Below are positions 5,376 to 5,456 of a stretch of 5,456 nucleotides of DNA, one piece after another. Under the pieces are notes generated by a model that saw only the letters and a list, made by a program, of their open reading frames with translations, was not told the origin of the DNA and did no database searches. The DNA is from SOIA01 sp964346585. Lineage in GTDB: Bacteria; Acidobacteriota; Aminicenantia; Aminicenantales; Aminicenantaceae. Location: assembly GCA_964346585.1 (NCBI GenBank), contig CAYFVQ010000006.1, forward strand, positions 1-5,456. The letters run 5' to 3'. Made by a program: the position numbers and the translations under genes. How positions within the stretch are numbered: position 1 is the first letter of the stretch; the number at the start of each line of letters is the position of its first letter.

Positions 5376-5456
5376 TTATTTCAACCGGAATAATCTTAAA
5401 AGAAACGGCATAAGGATGATGATATAAAGAATCTCCTCCTGCCATTTCTTGTTCTT
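5376..5456 (-). CDS. 3' end of an upstream membrane-protein gene (partial)
   Basis: Reading leftward from the window edge, one frame stays open for 26 codons and stops at TAA (5376-5378), 15 bases before the hydrolase start. Its residues include KWQEEILYIIILMPFLLRLFRL: a charged stretch, a hydrophobic segment with a central proline and a basic tail, as in the last membrane helix of an inner-membrane protein. Spacing and shared strand suggest an operon with the hydrolase. I cannot identify the family from so short a piece. Confidence 0.55.
   Translation of the reverse strand, partial: KNKKWQEEILYIIILMPFLLRLFRLK

Overview
The window reads as an accessory, membrane- and envelope-centred locus from a Gram-negative (diderm) bacterium. 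It holds the two core poly-gamma-glutamate (PGA) synthase genes, pgsB and pgsC, a third bitopic membrane protein that I assign to the 'poly-gamma-glutamate system protein' (PgsW-like) family, an outer-membrane beta-barrel with an N-terminal SH3b domain, and, on the opposite strand, a membrane-anchored M14/aspartoacylase-type zinc hydrolase preceded by the tail of another membrane protein. The beta-barrel ending in Y-R-F and the Sec signal ending in 'GFSQ' argue for an outer membrane. The moderate G+C, the style of the secreted proteins and the interspersed repeat would fit an uncultured lineage such as Aminicenantota/Acidobacteriota, but that placement is an impression, not a demonstration.

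Layout. 1-10 is the cut end of an interspersed repeat. 101-1285 (+) is pgsB, overlapping pgsC (1275-1709, +) by 11 bases. The 172-base gap 1710-1881 holds a complete copy of the repeat (1791-1822) and two very short reading frames that appear to be remnants or by-products of an insertion at the pgsC/pgsW junction. 1882-3000 (+) is the PgsW-like gene, followed by a hairpin with a T-rich tail (3050-3076) and, immediately after it, an extended -10 promoter. 3169-4065 (+) is the SH3b/beta-barrel gene. 4066-4187 is a convergent intergenic gap with an 8-base inverted repeat. 4188-5360 (-) is the zinc hydrolase and 5376-5456 (-) is the 3' end of an upstream gene of the same operon.

How it may work together. 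PgsB is the ATP-dependent amide ligase that polymerises glutamate through gamma-linkages, and PgsC is its small membrane partner. The PgsW-like protein would present a roughly 300-residue domain in the periplasm, flanked by two membrane anchors. The M14-type hydrolase is also predicted to face the periplasm and has the His/Glu/His zinc site and the Asn-Arg carboxylate-binding pair expected of an enzyme that cleaves next to an acidic amino acid, so it is a reasonable candidate for trimming or releasing a glutamate polymer. The SH3b barrel could be the outer-membrane or wall-facing part, although it has its own promoter and its link is by position only. No PgsA/CapA or PgsE is visible in the window.

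The two points most worth a second look are the junction where the repeat seems to have separated pgsW from its original translation start, and the possibility of a PGA production-and-processing system in a diderm that uses PgsW plus a zinc hydrolase instead of the Bacillus-type set.
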